DNA of 64,000 nt from Vreelandella halophila (GTDB lineage Bacteria; Pseudomonadota; Gammaproteobacteria; Pseudomonadales; Oleiphilaceae). The notes beneath the pieces are model-generated. The model was not told the DNA's origin, did not search any database, and was given only the letters and a program-made list of their open reading frames with translations. Numbering within the stretch: position 1 is the stretch's first letter; the number at the start of each line of letters is the position of its first letter. The stretch lies in contig NZ_WMEX01000004.1 of assembly GCF_009856365.1 (NCBI RefSeq), positions 310,001 to 374,000 of the forward strand. The letters are read 5' to 3'. Positions 1 through 9,667 of the stretch are shown in pieces. Position numbers and translations under genes: made by a program.

Positions 1-46
1 TATATTAGTGGCGACCCAGGGGCGCGTCAACCCCTGATTGCCGCCT

Positions 47-1534
47 TTATTCGCCGGTCTCCAGTGCCGCGTATTCCTTCTCGACTTTCTTTGCCTGTTT
101 CTTCGAAAAACCGCCCAGCACATTCAGCGCGTGGCGCAGGCGCGCCCGACTCACGTCCGGGCCCAGAAGCCCCATGGAGTCCACCACTGACCAGGAGTTG
201 GGTGTCCCTGCCACAGCCACGAAAATCGGGAACATGAATTCCCCCAGCTTCAGACCCATGGCACCCGCAAGCGCCTTGAGATCGGCAAAGACCGTATCCC
301 GGCTCCAGTGGCGTTCCGCCTCTAGCCGCCACAGGGCGAACTGGAGAATCCGCCGCACGGTCTCCTCCTCCAGTTTGCGGTGCTGGAAATCCTCGGGGCG
401 CACATCCAGCATCCCGGAGAACATGAACGACGCCATCGGTGCAATATCCGAAAAGGTCTCAACACGGCTCTTGAGGTGCGGCACCAGTGGCGCCAGCTGG
501 TCACGGCTGAACCACCAGTCCCCCACCCGGTCCATGAAGGCCTCGTCGGTCAGTGTCTCGCGGATCCACAGGCCGTTGAGCCAGCGCAGCTTGGCCTGGT
601 CGAACACGGGCCCACCAAGCGAGACCCGATGGATATCGAATTCCGCCTGCATCTCATCAAGCGTGAACCGCTCCCGCTCATCCGGCATGGACCAGCCCAT
701 GCGCCCCAGGAAGTTCAGCACCGCCTCAGGCATGAAACCGAGCCGCTCATACAGGTCGATGCTGGTGGGGTTCTTGCGCTTGCTGAGCTTGGTTCCGTCC
801 TCATTGCGCAGCAGCGGCATGTGGCACAGCGTCGGCATGTCCCAGCCGAAGTAGTCATAGAGCAGCCTGTGCTTGGGCGCGGAGTTGATCCACTCCTCGC
901 CCCGGATCACATGGGTAATGCCCATCCGGTGGTCGTCGACGACGTTCGCAAGGTGATACGTGGGCATGCCATCGGACTTGAGCAGGATCTGACAGTCGAT
1001 CTGGGTCCAGTCGATGGTGACCGTGCCCCGCAGCATGTCCTCAATCTCGCACACGCCCTCTTCCGGCACCTTCATCCGGATCACGTAGGGCTCACCGGCG
1101 TCCATACGACGCCTCACCTCATCCGCCGGCAGCTCCAGATCCCCCTTGATGCCCGGGTTGAGGCCCTGCTCCCGGCGGGCATCACGGATGGCATCCAGCT
1201 CCTCGGGACTGCGGAAGCAGTAGAACGCATGACCGCTCTCGACCAGCTGTTCGGCATAGGCACGATACTCGTCGCGCCGCTCGGACTGACGGTAGGGACC
1301 GTATTCGCCGCCCACATCCGGCCCCTCGTCCCATTCCAGCCCCAGCCAGCGCAGGGAATCCAGGATCGCCTGCTCGGATTCCGGGGTGCTTCTGGCCTGG
1401 TCGGTATCCTCAATCCTCAGGATGAACTGCCCGCCGTGCTGGCGTGCAAAACACTGGTTGAACAGCGCGATATAGGCCGTACCCACATGCGGGTCGCCGG
1501 TGGGCGAAGGGGCGATTCGGGTTCTGACGGTCAT
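47..1534 (-). CDS. gltX: Glutamyl-tRNA synthetase
   Basis: This cytoplasmic class I aminoacyl-tRNA synthetase charges tRNA-Glu with glutamate. The 495-residue protein starts with a Rossmann catalytic core whose HIGH-type signature reads [10 protein letters not shown] at residues 9-18. The KMSKS-type loop appears as KLSKRKNP near residue 250. A helical anticodon-binding region fills the C-terminal third, and the length is normal for a bacterial GltX. The ATG lies at 1534 and there is no better upstream start. The gene is divergent from znuA, with a 163-base spacer. The 46 bases left of its stop codon hold no recognisable gene. Confidence 0.97.
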   Translation of the reverse strand: MTVRTRIAPSPTGDPHVGTAYIALFNQCFARQHGGQFILRIEDTDQARSTPESEQAILDSLRWLGLEWDEGPDVGGEYGPYRQSERRDEYRAYAEQLVESGHAFYCFRSPEELDAIRDARREQGLNPGIKGDLELPADEVRRRMDAGEPYVIRMKVPEEGVCEIEDMLRGTVTIDWTQIDCQILLKSDGMPTYHLANVVDDHRMGITHVIRGEEWINSAPKHRLLYDYFGWDMPTLCHMPLLRNEDGTKLSKRKNPTSIDLYERLGFMPEAVLNFLGRMGWSMPDERERFTLDEMQAEFDIHRVSLGGPVFDQAKLRWLNGLWIRETLTDEAFMDRVGDWWFSRDQLAPLVPHLKSRVETFSDIAPMASFMFSGMLDVRPEDFQHRKLEEETVRRILQFALWRLEAERHWSRDTVFADLKALAGAMGLKLGEFMFPIFVAVAGTPNSWSVVDSMGLLGPDVSRARLRHALNVLGGFSKKQAKKVEKEYAALETGE

Positions 1535-1678
1535 GTCGGTTCCTGGCTCCTCGAATAGGTCGGCATCGGCTCGATGAAAGCGCGTATTATAACGCCTCCA
1601 CCGGGCCGGGTCGTCCTTCCGTATCCTCCCCTATGGTCGATCCCGCCATGATTGGATAGAATAGCTCCTCCACCAACA

Positions 1679-1695
1679 TGTTATGTTATAACGAT
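1679..1695. promoter_or_regulatory. Candidate Zur box at the znuA start
   Basis: The bases 1680-1692 read GTTATGTTATAAC, a perfect 5-bp inverted repeat (GTTAT / ATAAC) around a 3-bp centre. This is the core of the gammaproteobacterial Zur operator (GTTATANTATAAC type). It ends six bases before the znuA ATG at 1698, so it occupies the place where a Shine-Dalgarno sequence would be. A zinc-dependent repressor bound here would block znuA and probably the linked dusA. The assignment rests on motif match plus gene function. Confidence 0.75.
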
Positions 1696-1697
1696 CT

Positions 1698-2603
1698 ATG
1701 ATAAGACGACGCCTGCTGTGCCTGTTGCTACTCCTTCTGGGCTTCACTTCGTCCCCGGCCTGGGCGGAACGCCCGCTCATTGTCACCAGCACCCACCCCC
1801 TGGCACTGATCGTCAAGGAAGTGGCTGGCGAGCAGGCGGATGTCCGGGCGCTGGTGCCCGCGGATGTCAGCCCCCATCACTACAGCATGCGGCCCTCCGA
1901 ACGCCGCAGCCTCGCGGAGGCGGACCGCATCTACTGGCTGGGGGCCGGGCTGGAACCCTACCTGCAGGGGACCATGAGTGACAGCACCCTGGTCGGCAAG
2001 ACCCGGACGCTGGTCGGGGCGCCACAGAATCCCCCGGAAAATGATGATCATGGGCACCACCACGCCACCGGCGAGGATCCCCATGTCTGGCTGTCCCCTG
2101 AGAGGGCCCTTGCCATGGCCCGGCGTGCCCGGGGAACCCTGGGCGCACTGGACGGGGTGGACGACCAGGCCATTGAACGCAATTACCAAGGTTTTGAGCA
2201 GAGGCTTGTTGAAACCACCGAGCGCATCCGTGCACAGCTTGAGCCTCTGCAGGTGATTACGCTGTTCACCTATCACGATGCGTTCCACTATTTCGCGGAT
2301 CACTTCGGGCTGACCATCGCCGGGACGCTCACGAACAACCCGGAGCGCAGCCCCAGCGCACGGCATATCGCCGGCCTCCAGCAGTCCCTTGAAGCGGCAC
2401 GATTCCCCTGTATCATGACGGAGACCCAACTCGGCGGTGACTGGTGGCGAGGTCTGGATGTACCCCAACCCCTCGCCGTGAGCCGCTGGGACCCAGTCGG
2501 GGGTGACATCCCTATCAGCGTGGGCGGCTACACAGCGTTCCTGGAGTCCCTTGCGGACGCGGTGAGCCGCTGTCGCCCCGAACAACAGCCCGAGGAAAAG
2601 TAG
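1698..2603 (+). CDS. znuA: Zinc ABC transporter substrate-binding protein ZnuA
   Basis: This periplasmic zinc-binding lipocalin-unrelated cluster A-I binding protein delivers Zn2+ to a ZnuBC permease. Residues 1-23 are a clear signal peptide (basic start, Leu run, AWA cleavage site). A short acidic/His metal loop, DDHGHHH, lies at 116-122. Likely zinc ligands are the histidines in SPHHYS (60/61), DPHVW (129) and TYHDAFHY. The length, 301 residues, is normal. An in-frame TAA nine bases upstream fixes the start at 1698, although no Shine-Dalgarno is visible because a Zur box sits there. The usual zur-znuC-znuB genes are not adjacent; gltX is divergent instead. dusA begins six bases downstream. 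Confidence 0.93.
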   Translation: MIRRRLLCLLLLLLGFTSSPAWAERPLIVTSTHPLALIVKEVAGEQADVRALVPADVSPHHYSMRPSERRSLAEADRIYWLGAGLEPYLQGTMSDSTLVGKTRTLVGAPQNPPENDDHGHHHATGEDPHVWLSPERALAMARRARGTLGALDGVDDQAIERNYQGFEQRLVETTERIRAQLEPLQVITLFTYHDAFHYFADHFGLTIAGTLTNNPERSPSARHIAGLQQSLEAARFPCIMTETQLGGDWWRGLDVPQPLAVSRWDPVGGDIPISVGGYTAFLESLADAVSRCRPEQQPEEK

Positions 2604-2609
2604 ACCGGC

Positions 2610-3602
2610 ATGCAACGCCCCGAACCGGATCGCCGATTCAGCATCGCACCAATGATGGACCACACCACCCGGGACTACCGCTGGTTCGTCCGGGGCCTGA
2701 CCCGTCATGCCCTGCTCTACACCGAAATGGTAACCACTGGCGCCCTCATCCATGGCGACCGGGCACGCTTCCTGGACTATGACGCGGAGGAGCATCCCGT
2801 TGCGCTGCAGCTGGGGGGCGCAGACCCTGCGGAACTCGCCCAGTGCGCGGCCATGGCCGAGGCCTGGGGCTATGATGAGGTCAACCTGAACGTGGGGTGC
2901 CCCAGCGACCGGGTCCAGAACAACCGTATCGGCGCCTGCCTGATGGCGGAGCCGGACACTGTTGCCCGCGCGGTGGCCGCCATGAAGGCGAGCACTGCCC
3001 TGCCCGTCACCGTCAAACACCGCATCGGCATCGACGGCCACGAGCAGTGGGAGGACCTGGTCCACTTCATCGAGCGGGTCGCGGAGGCCGGATGCCGCAC
3101 CTTCATCGTACACGCGCGCATCGCCATCCTTCAGGGGCTCAGCCCCAAGGAGAACCGGGAGGTGCCGCCACTGAAGTACGACTGGGTCCATGCCCTGCGG
3201 AAACGGTTCCCCCAGCTGGAAATCATCATCAATGGCGGCTTCTGGCAGATGGACGCCATTCGCGAACAGCTCCGGCACGTGGACGGCGTCATGATCGGCC
3301 GCGCCGCCTACCAGCAGCCCTGGCTGCTGAGCCGCGTGGACCCGGAGATCCACGGCACACCAGAGCCCTGCATCACGCGTACAGAGGCCATTGAGCGGTT
3401 CATTCCCTATCTGGAACGGCGCCTGGCCGAGGGCGTCCCCCTGCAGGCGATGAGCCGCCACATCATGAACCTTTTCCACGGCTGTGCGGGCGGCCGCCAG
3501 TTCCGCCGCCATCTCAGCGAGAACGCCCATCGCGCCGGGGCCGGCACCGGGGTTGTCCGGGATGCGCTGGCGCTGGTCCAGGAAAAGGCCGATGCCGCCT
3601 GA
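2610..3602 (+). CDS. dusA: tRNA-dihydrouridine synthase A
   Basis: This FMN enzyme reduces uridines 20/20a in the tRNA D-loop to dihydrouridine. The 330-residue protein has the Dus TIM-barrel start (SIAPMMDHTTRDYR), the NLNVGCPSDRVQ loop and the catalytic cysteine in GACLM (Cys110). The GLSPKENR motif follows FIVHAR, as in DusA. Two positions differ from the DusA sequences I remember: the motif before GLSPKENR reads HARIAILQ rather than HAR-x-AWLQ, and the catalytic loop has NNRIGAC rather than NG-x-FGAC. The gene starts six bases after znuA and should be on the same transcript, which would place it under zinc control. A dusA-zur link also exists in E. coli. Confidence 0.94.
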   Translation: MQRPEPDRRFSIAPMMDHTTRDYRWFVRGLTRHALLYTEMVTTGALIHGDRARFLDYDAEEHPVALQLGGADPAELAQCAAMAEAWGYDEVNLNVGCPSDRVQNNRIGACLMAEPDTVARAVAAMKASTALPVTVKHRIGIDGHEQWEDLVHFIERVAEAGCRTFIVHARIAILQGLSPKENREVPPLKYDWVHALRKRFPQLEIIINGGFWQMDAIREQLRHVDGVMIGRAAYQQPWLLSRVDPEIHGTPEPCITRTEAIERFIPYLERRLAEGVPLQAMSRHIMNLFHGCAGGRQFRRHLSENAHRAGAGTGVVRDALALVQEKADAA

Positions 3603-3706
3603 CAGGCGGATTCCGCGCTTGTGACACCGGCGACAGCGCGCTATCGTGACTCGGGTTACCCTTCAGGGTTCCAGACACCCGGATGCACAATGGACGCAAC
3701 CAGCCG

Positions 3707-4672
3707 ATGACTTCCAAACTTGATCAGCTCCGCCAAATGACCACTGTGGTCGCCGACACCGGTGACCTGGACGCCATCCGTCAGTGGCAGCCGAGGGACG
3801 CCACAACCAACCCGTCGCTGCTGCTCAAGGCCGTGTCCTCCGACGCCTATCGCAACCTGGTGGAACAGGCACTGGCCTGGGCCCGGGAACAGGACCGGAG
3901 CGCCTCTCCGGACCCGGTTCTGGCCGGGGACTGCCTGGCCGTACTGGCGGGAGAACAGATCCTCGAGAGCGTGCCCGGCATGGTGTCCACGGAGGTCGAT
4001 GCGCGCCTGTCGTTTGACCGTGATGCCACCATTGCCCGTGCCCGCGAGCTTACGCAACTCTACCGCCAACGGGGCGTGGACACCGACAGGGTCATGATCA
4101 AGATCGCCGCCACCTGGGAAGGCATCCAGGCAGCCCGGGTTCTGGAGCGCGAAGGCATTGCGTGCAACCTGACACTGCTGTTCTCATTCACCCAGGCGAT
4201 GGCCTGCGCCGATGCCGGCGCCACACTGATTTCGCCATTTGTGGGGCGTATCCTCGACTGGCATCTGGCGCAGGCGGGCCTGGATGCCATTGATCCGGCT
4301 GAGGATCCCGGTGTGCGCTCGGTACAGCGCATCTACGACTATTACAAGGCACACAACTACCGCACCATCGTCATGGGGGCGAGTTTCCGCAACCAGGGCG
4401 AGATCGAGCACCTGGCCGGCTGCGACCGGCTGACAATCAGCCCGCAGCTGCTGGAATCGCTGTCACAGGATACCGGCACTCTGGAACGTCGCCTGGATCC
4501 CGGGAACGCCAGCCAAACGGAAACATACCCCCCGCTGGATGAGAGCGGCTTCCGCTGGCGCCTCAATGAGGATGCCATGGCCACCGATAAGCTTGCTGAT
4601 GGCATCCGGCGCTTTGCCGCCGACCAGCGTCAGCTGGAGAAGAATCTGGGAGACTGGATCCAGGCCGCCTGA
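3707..4672 (+). CDS. tal: Transaldolase
   Basis: This enzyme of the non-oxidative pentose phosphate pathway moves a dihydroxyacetone unit between sedoheptulose-7-P or fructose-6-P and glyceraldehyde-3-P or erythrose-4-P. The [12 protein letters not shown] segment (31-42) and the Schiff-base lysine in [10 protein letters not shown] (Lys132 from this start) match TalA/TalB closely. The C-terminal [15 protein letters not shown] helix is also typical. I prefer ATG 3707 because [20 protein letters not shown] aligns with the E. coli N-terminus; an in-frame ATG at 3683 would add eight residues. The next gene, a DAHP-synthase-like enzyme that would consume erythrose-4-P, begins 26 bases downstream. 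Confidence 0.95.
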   Translation: MTSKLDQLRQMTTVVADTGDLDAIRQWQPRDATTNPSLLLKAVSSDAYRNLVEQALAWAREQDRSASPDPVLAGDCLAVLAGEQILESVPGMVSTEVDARLSFDRDATIARARELTQLYRQRGVDTDRVMIKIAATWEGIQAARVLEREGIACNLTLLFSFTQAMACADAGATLISPFVGRILDWHLAQAGLDAIDPAEDPGVRSVQRIYDYYKAHNYRTIVMGASFRNQGEIEHLAGCDRLTISPQLLESLSQDTGTLERRLDPGNASQTETYPPLDESGFRWRLNEDAMATDKLADGIRRFAADQRQLEKNLGDWIQAA

Positions 4673-4698
4673 ACGCCATACAGAGACCCGGAGGGCCC

Positions 4699-5811
4699 AT
4701 GCTACTGATACTTCACCCGGATACGGCTCGCGACAGCGAAGCGTACCGCGAGACCATGAACTTCCTCGATCAGCTCAGCAATGTCGAGGTTCGTGTCCAT
4801 GACGTGCTCGGGAGCCAGCAGACACTGACCGAGGTCTACCTGATCGGCGATACCAAGGCCCTCGACGCCGGAGAGATTGAAGCACTGCCCGCCGTCGAGC
4901 GGGTCATCCGCATTTCCGACGATTTCCGTGTTCTGGGCAGGCACAGTGACGCCGAACGCCAGACCGGCTTCGACTACAACGGCATCCACTTTGACCAGGA
5001 CAACCTCAATGTCTTTGCCGGCCTGTGCGCGGTGGACAACCCCACTCACGTGGAGGAGATGCTCCGCGCCCTGAAGGACAATGGCCAGCAGTGCACCCGC
5101 ATGGGCGCCTACAAGCCCCGCACCAACCCCTACTCCTTCCAGGGCCATGGCGCCGACTGCCTGCCCTGGGTGTTCGAACTCGCGGGCCGGTACGACATCC
5201 GGGTAGTCGCCATGGAGGTGACCCATGAGAATCATGTGTGGGAGATCGAACAGGCCCTTGAGCAGACCGGGCATCCGACCGGCGTGATGCTCCAGGTCGG
5301 GACCCGTAACACCCAGAACTTCGAGCTGCTCAAGGCTCTGGGTCGCCAGAGCACCTTCCCGGTGCTGCTCAAGCGTGGATTCGGCATCACCCTGAACGAA
5401 TCCCTCAACGCGGCTGAATACCTGGCCACCGAGGGCAATACCAATGTGATCTTCTGCCTTCGGGGCATGAAAACCGAGGCCGGCAATCCACACCGCAACC
5501 TTGTTGATTTCGCTCACATTCCGGTGGTCAAACGCCTGACCCGCATGCCGGTCTGCATTGACCCCTCCCACTCCGTGGGTGTCCGCGACCGGGCACCGGA
5601 TGGAATTTCCGACATCGTCCACGCCACTGCCCAGGGGGTGATCGCCGGGGCCAACATGATCCTGGCGGACTTCCATCCGAACCCGGAAAAAGCCCTGGTG
5701 GACGGCCCTCAGGCAATGCTGCCCCGGGATCTGCCCCGGTTCCTGAAAGACGTTGAACTCTGCCACGAAACGTACCGCAAACGGCGCGCGCTCTACGCCG
5801 ATAACGGATGA
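4699..5811 (+). CDS. DAHP synthase-like class I aldolase (AroA-I-beta family)
   Basis: Members of this family condense phosphoenolpyruvate with erythrose-4-P to make DAHP, the first step of aromatic amino acid synthesis. The 370 residues comprise an N-terminal alpha/beta domain (about 1-95) and a TIM barrel. Recognisable family motifs are KPRTNPYSF (139-147), GTRN (201-204), KRG (225-227), DPSH (288-291) and DGPQ (335-338). Several normally invariant spots differ: AGPCSVE is AGLCAVD around Cys110, CERG is CLRG (253-256), and the metal-site Glu before HPNP is Asp324. It is therefore a divergent paralogue, and its substrate is not certain. It follows tal closely and overlaps the start region of the downstream phosphodiesterase gene. 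Confidence 0.8.
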   Translation: MLLILHPDTARDSEAYRETMNFLDQLSNVEVRVHDVLGSQQTLTEVYLIGDTKALDAGEIEALPAVERVIRISDDFRVLGRHSDAERQTGFDYNGIHFDQDNLNVFAGLCAVDNPTHVEEMLRALKDNGQQCTRMGAYKPRTNPYSFQGHGADCLPWVFELAGRYDIRVVAMEVTHENHVWEIEQALEQTGHPTGVMLQVGTRNTQNFELLKALGRQSTFPVLLKRGFGITLNESLNAAEYLATEGNTNVIFCLRGMKTEAGNPHRNLVDFAHIPVVKRLTRMPVCIDPSHSVGVRDRAPDGISDIVHATAQGVIAGANMILADFHPNPEKALVDGPQAMLPRDLPRFLKDVELCHETYRKRRALYADNG

Positions 5812-5828
5812 AGGAGGCATCCGCGCCC

Positions 5829-6632
5829 ATGCTGATCTACGGCCATCGCGGCGCCAAAGGCGAAGCGCCCGAGAACACCCTTGCCGGCTTCATGCACGCC
5901 TACCGCCATGGCATCCGCCGCTTTGAAATGGACATTATCCTGTCCCAGGACGGAGTCCCCGTGGTCATCCATGATCGCTCCCTGCTGCGGACCACGGGCA
6001 GTGACCGGGCTGTCAGCTCGGTGTCCGCCCTGGAGATGAGTACTCTGGACGCCCGCCAGAACACCGCGAGCTGGCACCACGCCACGGGTATTCCCAGTCT
6101 TGATGATGTGGTTCAGGCCTGCCCTGACTACAGGCATCTGCAGCTGGAAGTGAAGTCCGACGAGCGGGGCCGGCTCAACCGGCTCTGCAACCGCCTGGTC
6201 GAGTGGATCCAGCGGGAAAACCTCTACGAGCGGATCACCCTGACCTCAAGCAATACCGGTTTCCTGCGCTCGGCCCGCAGGCTCGATCGCCGGGTGAGCC
6301 TGGGCTATGTGGCGGAACGGCGCTTCCCTTCCCCGGTCCGGCAGGCCAAGAGTCTTGACTGCCAGTACCTGTGCTGCAACCACCGGATCTGCAGCGCGGG
6401 TCTGGTCAGCGACGCCCGCAACAAAGGCATGAGCGTGTCCACATGGACGGTTAACCGGATCCACGACATGCTGATGCTGGAGAAAATGGGTGTGGCGTCC
6501 GTGATCACGGACTACCCAACCAGCGCCCTGGTCTACTTCGAAAACCGGCGTCGGCTGGGGCATCAGGTAGAGAGCCTGCGCGGCCCGGAGACCGACACAG
6601 ACCCGGAACCGTCTCTCAGAAAATCCGGTTGA
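5829..6632 (+). CDS. Glycerophosphodiester phosphodiesterase family protein
   Basis: This GDPD-family enzyme is expected to hydrolyse glycerophosphodiesters to glycerol-3-phosphate and an alcohol. The N-terminus carries the signature [17 protein letters not shown], with catalytic His and Glu, followed by ExDI ([18 protein letters not shown]), which holds the metal-binding Glu/Asp and second His. The C-terminal SVSTWTVNR motif is also typical. No signal peptide is visible, so it is probably cytosolic. I choose ATG 5829 because a strong AAGGAGG lies at 5811-5817; the ATG at 5808 would have no ribosome site. Length is 267 residues. The gene ends tail to tail with sthA, with a 17-base overlap. 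Confidence 0.87.
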   Translation: MLIYGHRGAKGEAPENTLAGFMHAYRHGIRRFEMDIILSQDGVPVVIHDRSLLRTTGSDRAVSSVSALEMSTLDARQNTASWHHATGIPSLDDVVQACPDYRHLQLEVKSDERGRLNRLCNRLVEWIQRENLYERITLTSSNTGFLRSARRLDRRVSLGYVAERRFPSPVRQAKSLDCQYLCCNHRICSAGLVSDARNKGMSVSTWTVNRIHDMLMLEKMGVASVITDYPTSALVYFENRRRLGHQVESLRGPETDTDPEPSLRKSG

Positions 6633-8022
6633 GACCGTTGAGAGCCGCCACCCGATAGGCTTCCGCCATGGTGGGGTAGTTGAAGGTGGTGTTGATGAAG
6701 TAATCCAGCGTATTCGCCTCACCGGGCTGGTTCATGATCGCCTGCCCGATGTGGACGATCTCCGCCGCCTGGTCCCCGAAGCAGTGGATGCCCAGAAGCT
6801 CCTTGGTCTCTCTGTGGAACAGCAGCTTGAGCATACCCACCGGATCCCCGGAAATCTGCGCCCGGGCGAGATCCTTGAAGAAGGCCTGCCCCACTTCATA
6901 GGGCACCTTGGCTTCCGTCAGCTCGCGCTCTGTCTTACCCACGGAGCTGATCTCCGGAATGGTATAGATGCCAGTGGGTACGTCATCCACATAACGGAAG
7001 TACCGGTCCGCCATGATGTCCGACGAGGCCGAGCGGCCCTGATCGTACGCGGCACTGGCAAGGCCCGGCCAGCCGATCACATCGCCTACGGCATAGATGT
7101 TCGGGACCTGGGTCCGATAGTGATCGTCCACGGCAAGCTGGCCACGGTAGTTGGTCTCAAGCCCCACGTTCTCAAGGCCCAGGGAGCCGGTGTTGCCGCT
7201 TCGGCCATTGCACCAGAGGAAGGCATCGGAGCGCACTTTCTTGCCAGACTCAAGGTTCAGCACCACCCCGTGGTCATCCCCCTCCACCGACTCGTATTTC
7301 TCGTTGTGACGGACCAGCACGCCGTTGTTCCGCAGGTGGTAGCTGAGGGCGTCCGAAATCTCATCATCCAGGAAGGACAGAAGACGGCTGCCAGGGTTGA
7401 TCAGATCCACTTTCACGCCCAGGCCGCAGAAGATGGACGCGTATTCACAGCCGATCACGCCCGCACCATAGATGGTGATGGTGCGCGGCGTGTGGGAAAG
7501 CGTCAGGATCGAGTCGCTGTTGTAGATCCGGTCGTGGGAGAAATCCACATCCGGGGGCAGATACGGCGATGACCCCGTGGCGATCACGAAGCTGTCCGCC
7601 GTAATCCGCTGCCCACCTGTCTCCTCGTCATGCAGTTCCAGCTGGTTCTGGTCCAGGAAACGCGCGCGGCTGTGGAAGCGCTGTACCCGATTGCGGGCAT
7701 AGAACCCGGTTCGAAGTTTAACCTGCTTGTTGCGCACGCGTTCTGCGTTCTGCAGGACCCGGGGAAAGGAGAACCAGCGTGGCTCGCCGATATCGCGGAA
7801 CATCGGATTGGTGTTGAAGTTGATGATCTGCTTGACCGAGTAACGCAGCGCCTTGGACGGAATGGTTGCCCAGTGGGTGCAGTTGCCGCCAACCGTCTGC
7901 TTGTCATCCACAATGGCAACCCGCCGACCGTGCTTTGCCGCGTTCATGGCGGCCCCTTCGCCTGCAGGCCCGGCACCAATTACCACAACATCAAAATGCT
8001 GATCCGACATCCGCTCACTCAC
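6616..8022 (-). CDS. sthA: Soluble pyridine nucleotide transhydrogenase
   Basis: This cytosolic FAD flavoprotein transfers hydride from NADPH to NAD+. The protein (468 residues) has an FAD-binding [13 protein letters not shown] motif near the start, a [15 protein letters not shown] segment in which only one of the two disulfide cysteines of the lipoamide-dehydrogenase superfamily remains, and an NAD site ([15 protein letters not shown]). The C-terminal [23 protein letters not shown] matches Pseudomonas Sth almost residue for residue. The start is the ATG at 8022, with an alternative at 8010. The gene lies 35 bases downstream of nqrM on the same strand, so NADPH/NADH balancing and Na+-pumping NADH oxidation are encoded together. 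Confidence 0.95.
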   Translation of the reverse strand: MSERMSDQHFDVVVIGAGPAGEGAAMNAAKHGRRVAIVDDKQTVGGNCTHWATIPSKALRYSVKQIINFNTNPMFRDIGEPRWFSFPRVLQNAERVRNKQVKLRTGFYARNRVQRFHSRARFLDQNQLELHDEETGGQRITADSFVIATGSSPYLPPDVDFSHDRIYNSDSILTLSHTPRTITIYGAGVIGCEYASIFCGLGVKVDLINPGSRLLSFLDDEISDALSYHLRNNGVLVRHNEKYESVEGDDHGVVLNLESGKKVRSDAFLWCNGRSGNTGSLGLENVGLETNYRGQLAVDDHYRTQVPNIYAVGDVIGWPGLASAAYDQGRSASSDIMADRYFRYVDDVPTGIYTIPEISSVGKTERELTEAKVPYEVGQAFFKDLARAQISGDPVGMLKLLFHRETKELLGIHCFGDQAAEIVHIGQAIMNQPGEANTLDYFINTTFNYPTMAEAYRVAALNGLNRIF

Positions 8023-8057
8023 TCCTCTATCTACCTGAATTCCGTAACCGGTGCCGC

Positions 8058-8306
8058 TTAAGCCCGCCGGTCGCTGTCTGCATTGTAGGTCAGGTTATCC
8101 GCTTCTCCAGCGTCCGGCGCCTCGTCATCGTCGGAGCAGCTTCCCGAGGACCGCCCGCAGACGGAGCAGCCGCTGCCACCGCCTACCTGATTGCCCACGC
8201 CCCCGCACGAGCCGCTGATGGGCTTGCGCCCAAAGATGACCCCGATCGACATGCCGGCAATCAGCACCATCACAAGCACTACTGCCAGAACAAATGTCTC
8301 AAACAT
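8058..8306 (-). CDS. nqrM: Na+-NQR maturation protein NqrM
   Basis: NqrM (formerly DUF539) is a small membrane protein needed to insert the iron centre of Na+-NQR between NqrD and NqrE. The 82-residue product has one N-terminal membrane helix (residues 4-25), then the family hallmark KPISGSCGG with Cys34 and a Cys-rich stretch (CSVCG, then another Cys). The tail is acidic. The ATG at 8306 is chosen because GGAGGT lies just upstream; earlier in-frame ATGs at 8318 and 8330 lack one. A strong terminator separates it from nqrF, so it probably has its own promoter and is read with sthA. No apbE lies next to it. Confidence 0.88.
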   Translation of the reverse strand: MFETFVLAVVLVMVLIAGMSIGVIFGRKPISGSCGGVGNQVGGGSGCSVCGRSSGSCSDDDEAPDAGEADNLTYNADSDRRA

Positions 8307-8370
8307 GATTACCTCCATACACGGACCCACCTATTGCCATGGTGACGCCCGGGCGCCAGTGGATTCAACC

Positions 8371-8397
8371 AAAAACACCCGACCTTGGTCGGGTGTT
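8371..8397 (-). terminator. Rho-independent terminator of the nqr operon
   Basis: Bases 8374-8384 (AACACCCGACC) and 8387-8397 (GGTCGGGTGTT) are perfectly complementary over 11 bp. Read on the minus strand the hairpin runs into a T tract (the complement of A 8371-8375). It lies just past the nqrF stop codon at 8405. Confidence 0.9.
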
Positions 8398-8404
8398 CGC
8401 GGGA

Positions 8405-9631
8405 TCAGCCCCCGAAATCATCCAGGGCTATGTTCTCATCCTCGACGCCCAGATCCTTGAGCATCTTGATGGTCACCGCATTCATGATGGGTGGCCCGCA
8501 CATGTAGTACTCAATGTCCTCGGGCGCCTCATGGTGCTTCAGATAGTTCTCATAGAGGACATTATGGATGAACCCGACGTCCCCTTCCCATTCGTCCTCG
8601 GGCAGTGGATCGGACAGCGCCACATGCCAATTGAAGTTGTCAAAGTCCTCCTGGAGCTGGTTGAAGTCCTCCACATAGAACATCTCACGCCTGCTGCGCG
8701 CGCCATACCAGAAGGTGATCTTCCTGTTGGTGTTGATGCGCTTGAGCTGGTCGAAGATATGCGCCCGCATCGGAGCCATACCGGCACCACCACCAATGAA
8801 GCACATCTCCGCATCGGTATCCTTGGCAAAGAACTCGCCGAAGGGACCCATCACCGTCATCTTGTCACCCGGTTTCAGGGAGAAGACGTAAGAGGACATC
8901 TGCCCCGGCGGATGGTTGGTCCCCGGCGGTGGCGTCGCGATCCGGATATTGAAGCGCAGCTCGCCCTTCTCTTCCGGATAGTTGGCCATGGAGTAGGCCC
9001 GTACGATATCTTCCTTCACCACCGACTTGATGTCCCAGAGACCGTGCTTGTCCCAGTCCTCGTGGTACTCCTCCTCGACGTCGAAGTCCTTGAAGTGCAC
9101 CTCGTGCGCAGGCGCCTCGAACTGCACATAGCCCCCGGCACGGAAGTCCACTTCCTCACCTTCCGGCAGGTTGAGGATGGTTTCCTTGATGAAGGTGGCC
9201 ACGTTGTGGTTCGACTGGACCGTGCACTCCCACTTGCGCACACCGAAGAACTCCTCCGGTACCTCAACCTTCATGTCCTGCTTCACGGGCACCTGGCAGG
9301 AGAGGCGCCAGCCTTCACGCTGCTCCCGCGGCGTGAAGTGGTTCTTCTCCGTTGGCAGCACGGAGCCGCCACCCTCGTGAACCTTGCAAACGCACTGGCC
9401 ACAGCTTCCGCCACCGCCACAGGCGGACGACAGGAAGATGCCCTGCTCGGCGAGCTTACCCAGGAGCTTACCGCCGCCCTGTGTCGTGAAGCTGTGTTCC
9501 GGGTCACCATTGACCTCGATCTCAATGTCACCGGAACTGACCAGTCGTGCCCGCGCACCAAGGATGACCGCGACCAGCGACAGGACGATCACGGTGAACA
9601 TCACCACGCCCAGTATGATTTCTGTAACCAT
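8405..9631 (-). CDS. nqrF: Na+-translocating NADH:quinone reductase subunit F
   Basis: NqrF is the electron-input subunit: it oxidises NADH through FAD and passes electrons to a 2Fe-2S centre. The 408-residue protein has one N-terminal membrane helix (3-24), a plant-type ferredoxin domain with cysteines 71, 77, 80 and 112 ([10 protein letters not shown] and RLSCQ), an FAD domain with RAYSMANYP, and an NADH domain with [10 protein letters not shown] and [10 protein letters not shown]. The C-terminus DDFGG is typical. It is the last gene of the nqr operon, 36 bases after nqrE, and is followed by a strong terminator. Confidence 0.98.
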   Translation of the reverse strand: MVTEIILGVVMFTVIVLSLVAVILGARARLVSSGDIEIEVNGDPEHSFTTQGGGKLLGKLAEQGIFLSSACGGGGSCGQCVCKVHEGGGSVLPTEKNHFTPREQREGWRLSCQVPVKQDMKVEVPEEFFGVRKWECTVQSNHNVATFIKETILNLPEGEEVDFRAGGYVQFEAPAHEVHFKDFDVEEEYHEDWDKHGLWDIKSVVKEDIVRAYSMANYPEEKGELRFNIRIATPPPGTNHPPGQMSSYVFSLKPGDKMTVMGPFGEFFAKDTDAEMCFIGGGAGMAPMRAHIFDQLKRINTNRKITFWYGARSRREMFYVEDFNQLQEDFDNFNWHVALSDPLPEDEWEGDVGFIHNVLYENYLKHHEAPEDIEYYMCGPPIMNAVTIKMLKDLGVEDENIALDDFGG

Positions 9632-9667
9632 GACTCCGCCTTCTGCCTTGTATCCGAATACGCCGTA

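Noticed and set aside
1-46. Possible tRNA end or terminator at the left edge
   Set aside because: The bases show neither a CCA-type acceptor end nor a hairpin with a T tract.
1728-3530. 600-codon open frame antisense to znuA and dusA
   Set aside because: It mirrors two well-recognised genes, has Gly/His/Val-rich composition typical of antisense frames in GC-rich DNA, and no ribosome site or homology that I can see.
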